From positions 19,159,115 to 19,223,114 of the forward strand of contig CM069604.1 of the NCBI GenBank assembly GCA_035771175.1: a stretch of 64,000 nucleotides of DNA, written 5' to 3'. Under the pieces are notes generated by a model. It was not told the origin of the DNA, did not search any database, and saw only the letters and a program-made list of their open reading frames with translations. The stretch is from Paratinospora sagittata (taxonomy: Eukaryota; Streptophyta; Magnoliopsida; Ranunculales; Menispermaceae). How positions within the stretch are numbered: position 1 is the first letter of the stretch; every line of letters begins with the position of its first letter. The position numbers and the translations under genes were made by a program. Shown piece by piece: positions 63,901-64,000 of the stretch.

Positions 63901-64000
63901 TCATAACACTTGTGCTTATGTGGGGCTGCTTTCTATTCACTGTTCTTTTTAAATAATATTTCACTTTTAAGTTTCATTTCCCTCCTATGAAGTGCTTTAG

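Overview
This is a stretch of a land-plant nuclear genome, most likely a flowering plant. It holds one recognisable host gene: the 5' half of the gene for the organellar, bacterial-type glycyl-tRNA synthetase (alpha-beta fusion; EDD1 in Arabidopsis), on the + strand. Seventeen exons (3198-3476 to 62993-63048) join in frame through 16 complete GT-AG introns into 521 codons. They cover a plastid/mitochondrial leader, the whole alpha (catalytic) part and the start of the beta part; the rest lies beyond the right edge. The 1563 coding bases are spread over about 60 kb, so introns are about 97% of the span. I could not name the species.

The introns are large because transposable elements have been inserted in them, often one inside another. 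From left to right: a Ty3/gypsy element of probable Tat type ends 628 bp before the EDD1 start codon (antisense accessory ORF on the - strand, LTR at 1701-2570). Intron 1 (13.5 kb) holds a truncated L1-type LINE, a LINE ORF1 fragment, two SINEs and a LINE lying inside a GATTC-rich element with a 9-bp target duplication. Intron 3 holds LINE, SINE and RTE fragments. Intron 5 (10.2 kb) holds a broken antisense LINE interrupted by a + strand LINE, an LTR-like block and Ty3/gypsy gag debris. Intron 9 holds a + strand LINE whose tail ends about 30 nt before the exon 10 splice acceptor. Intron 11 (9.7 kb) holds a full-length 6.1-kb antisense LINE, with an exact 18-bp target duplication, inside an older RTE element. 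Intron 12 (7.8 kb) holds a 2.84-kb solo LTR with a 5-bp duplication, a LINE inside an older LINE, and a SINE. Intron 14 holds an Au-like SINE, a Ty1/copia pol remnant and two copia LTRs in inverted orientation. The last part holds copia-LTR-like and RTE pieces.

Only EDD1 looks functional. Every element ORF I examined carries stops, frameshifts or changed catalytic residues. The most interesting items are: the antisense ORF in the Tat-like element with an apparent 85-nt intron; a UAG stop shared by two LINE ORF1 copies followed by preserved coding sequence; a LINE ORF1 N-terminal domain that recalls PUR repeats; two minimal 'tail-only' retroposition events; inverted copia LTRs that could fold into a hairpin; and a LINE tail almost touching a splice site. 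I found no evidence for a wholly new biological system. Family names come from protein and terminal motifs read by eye, without database searches.
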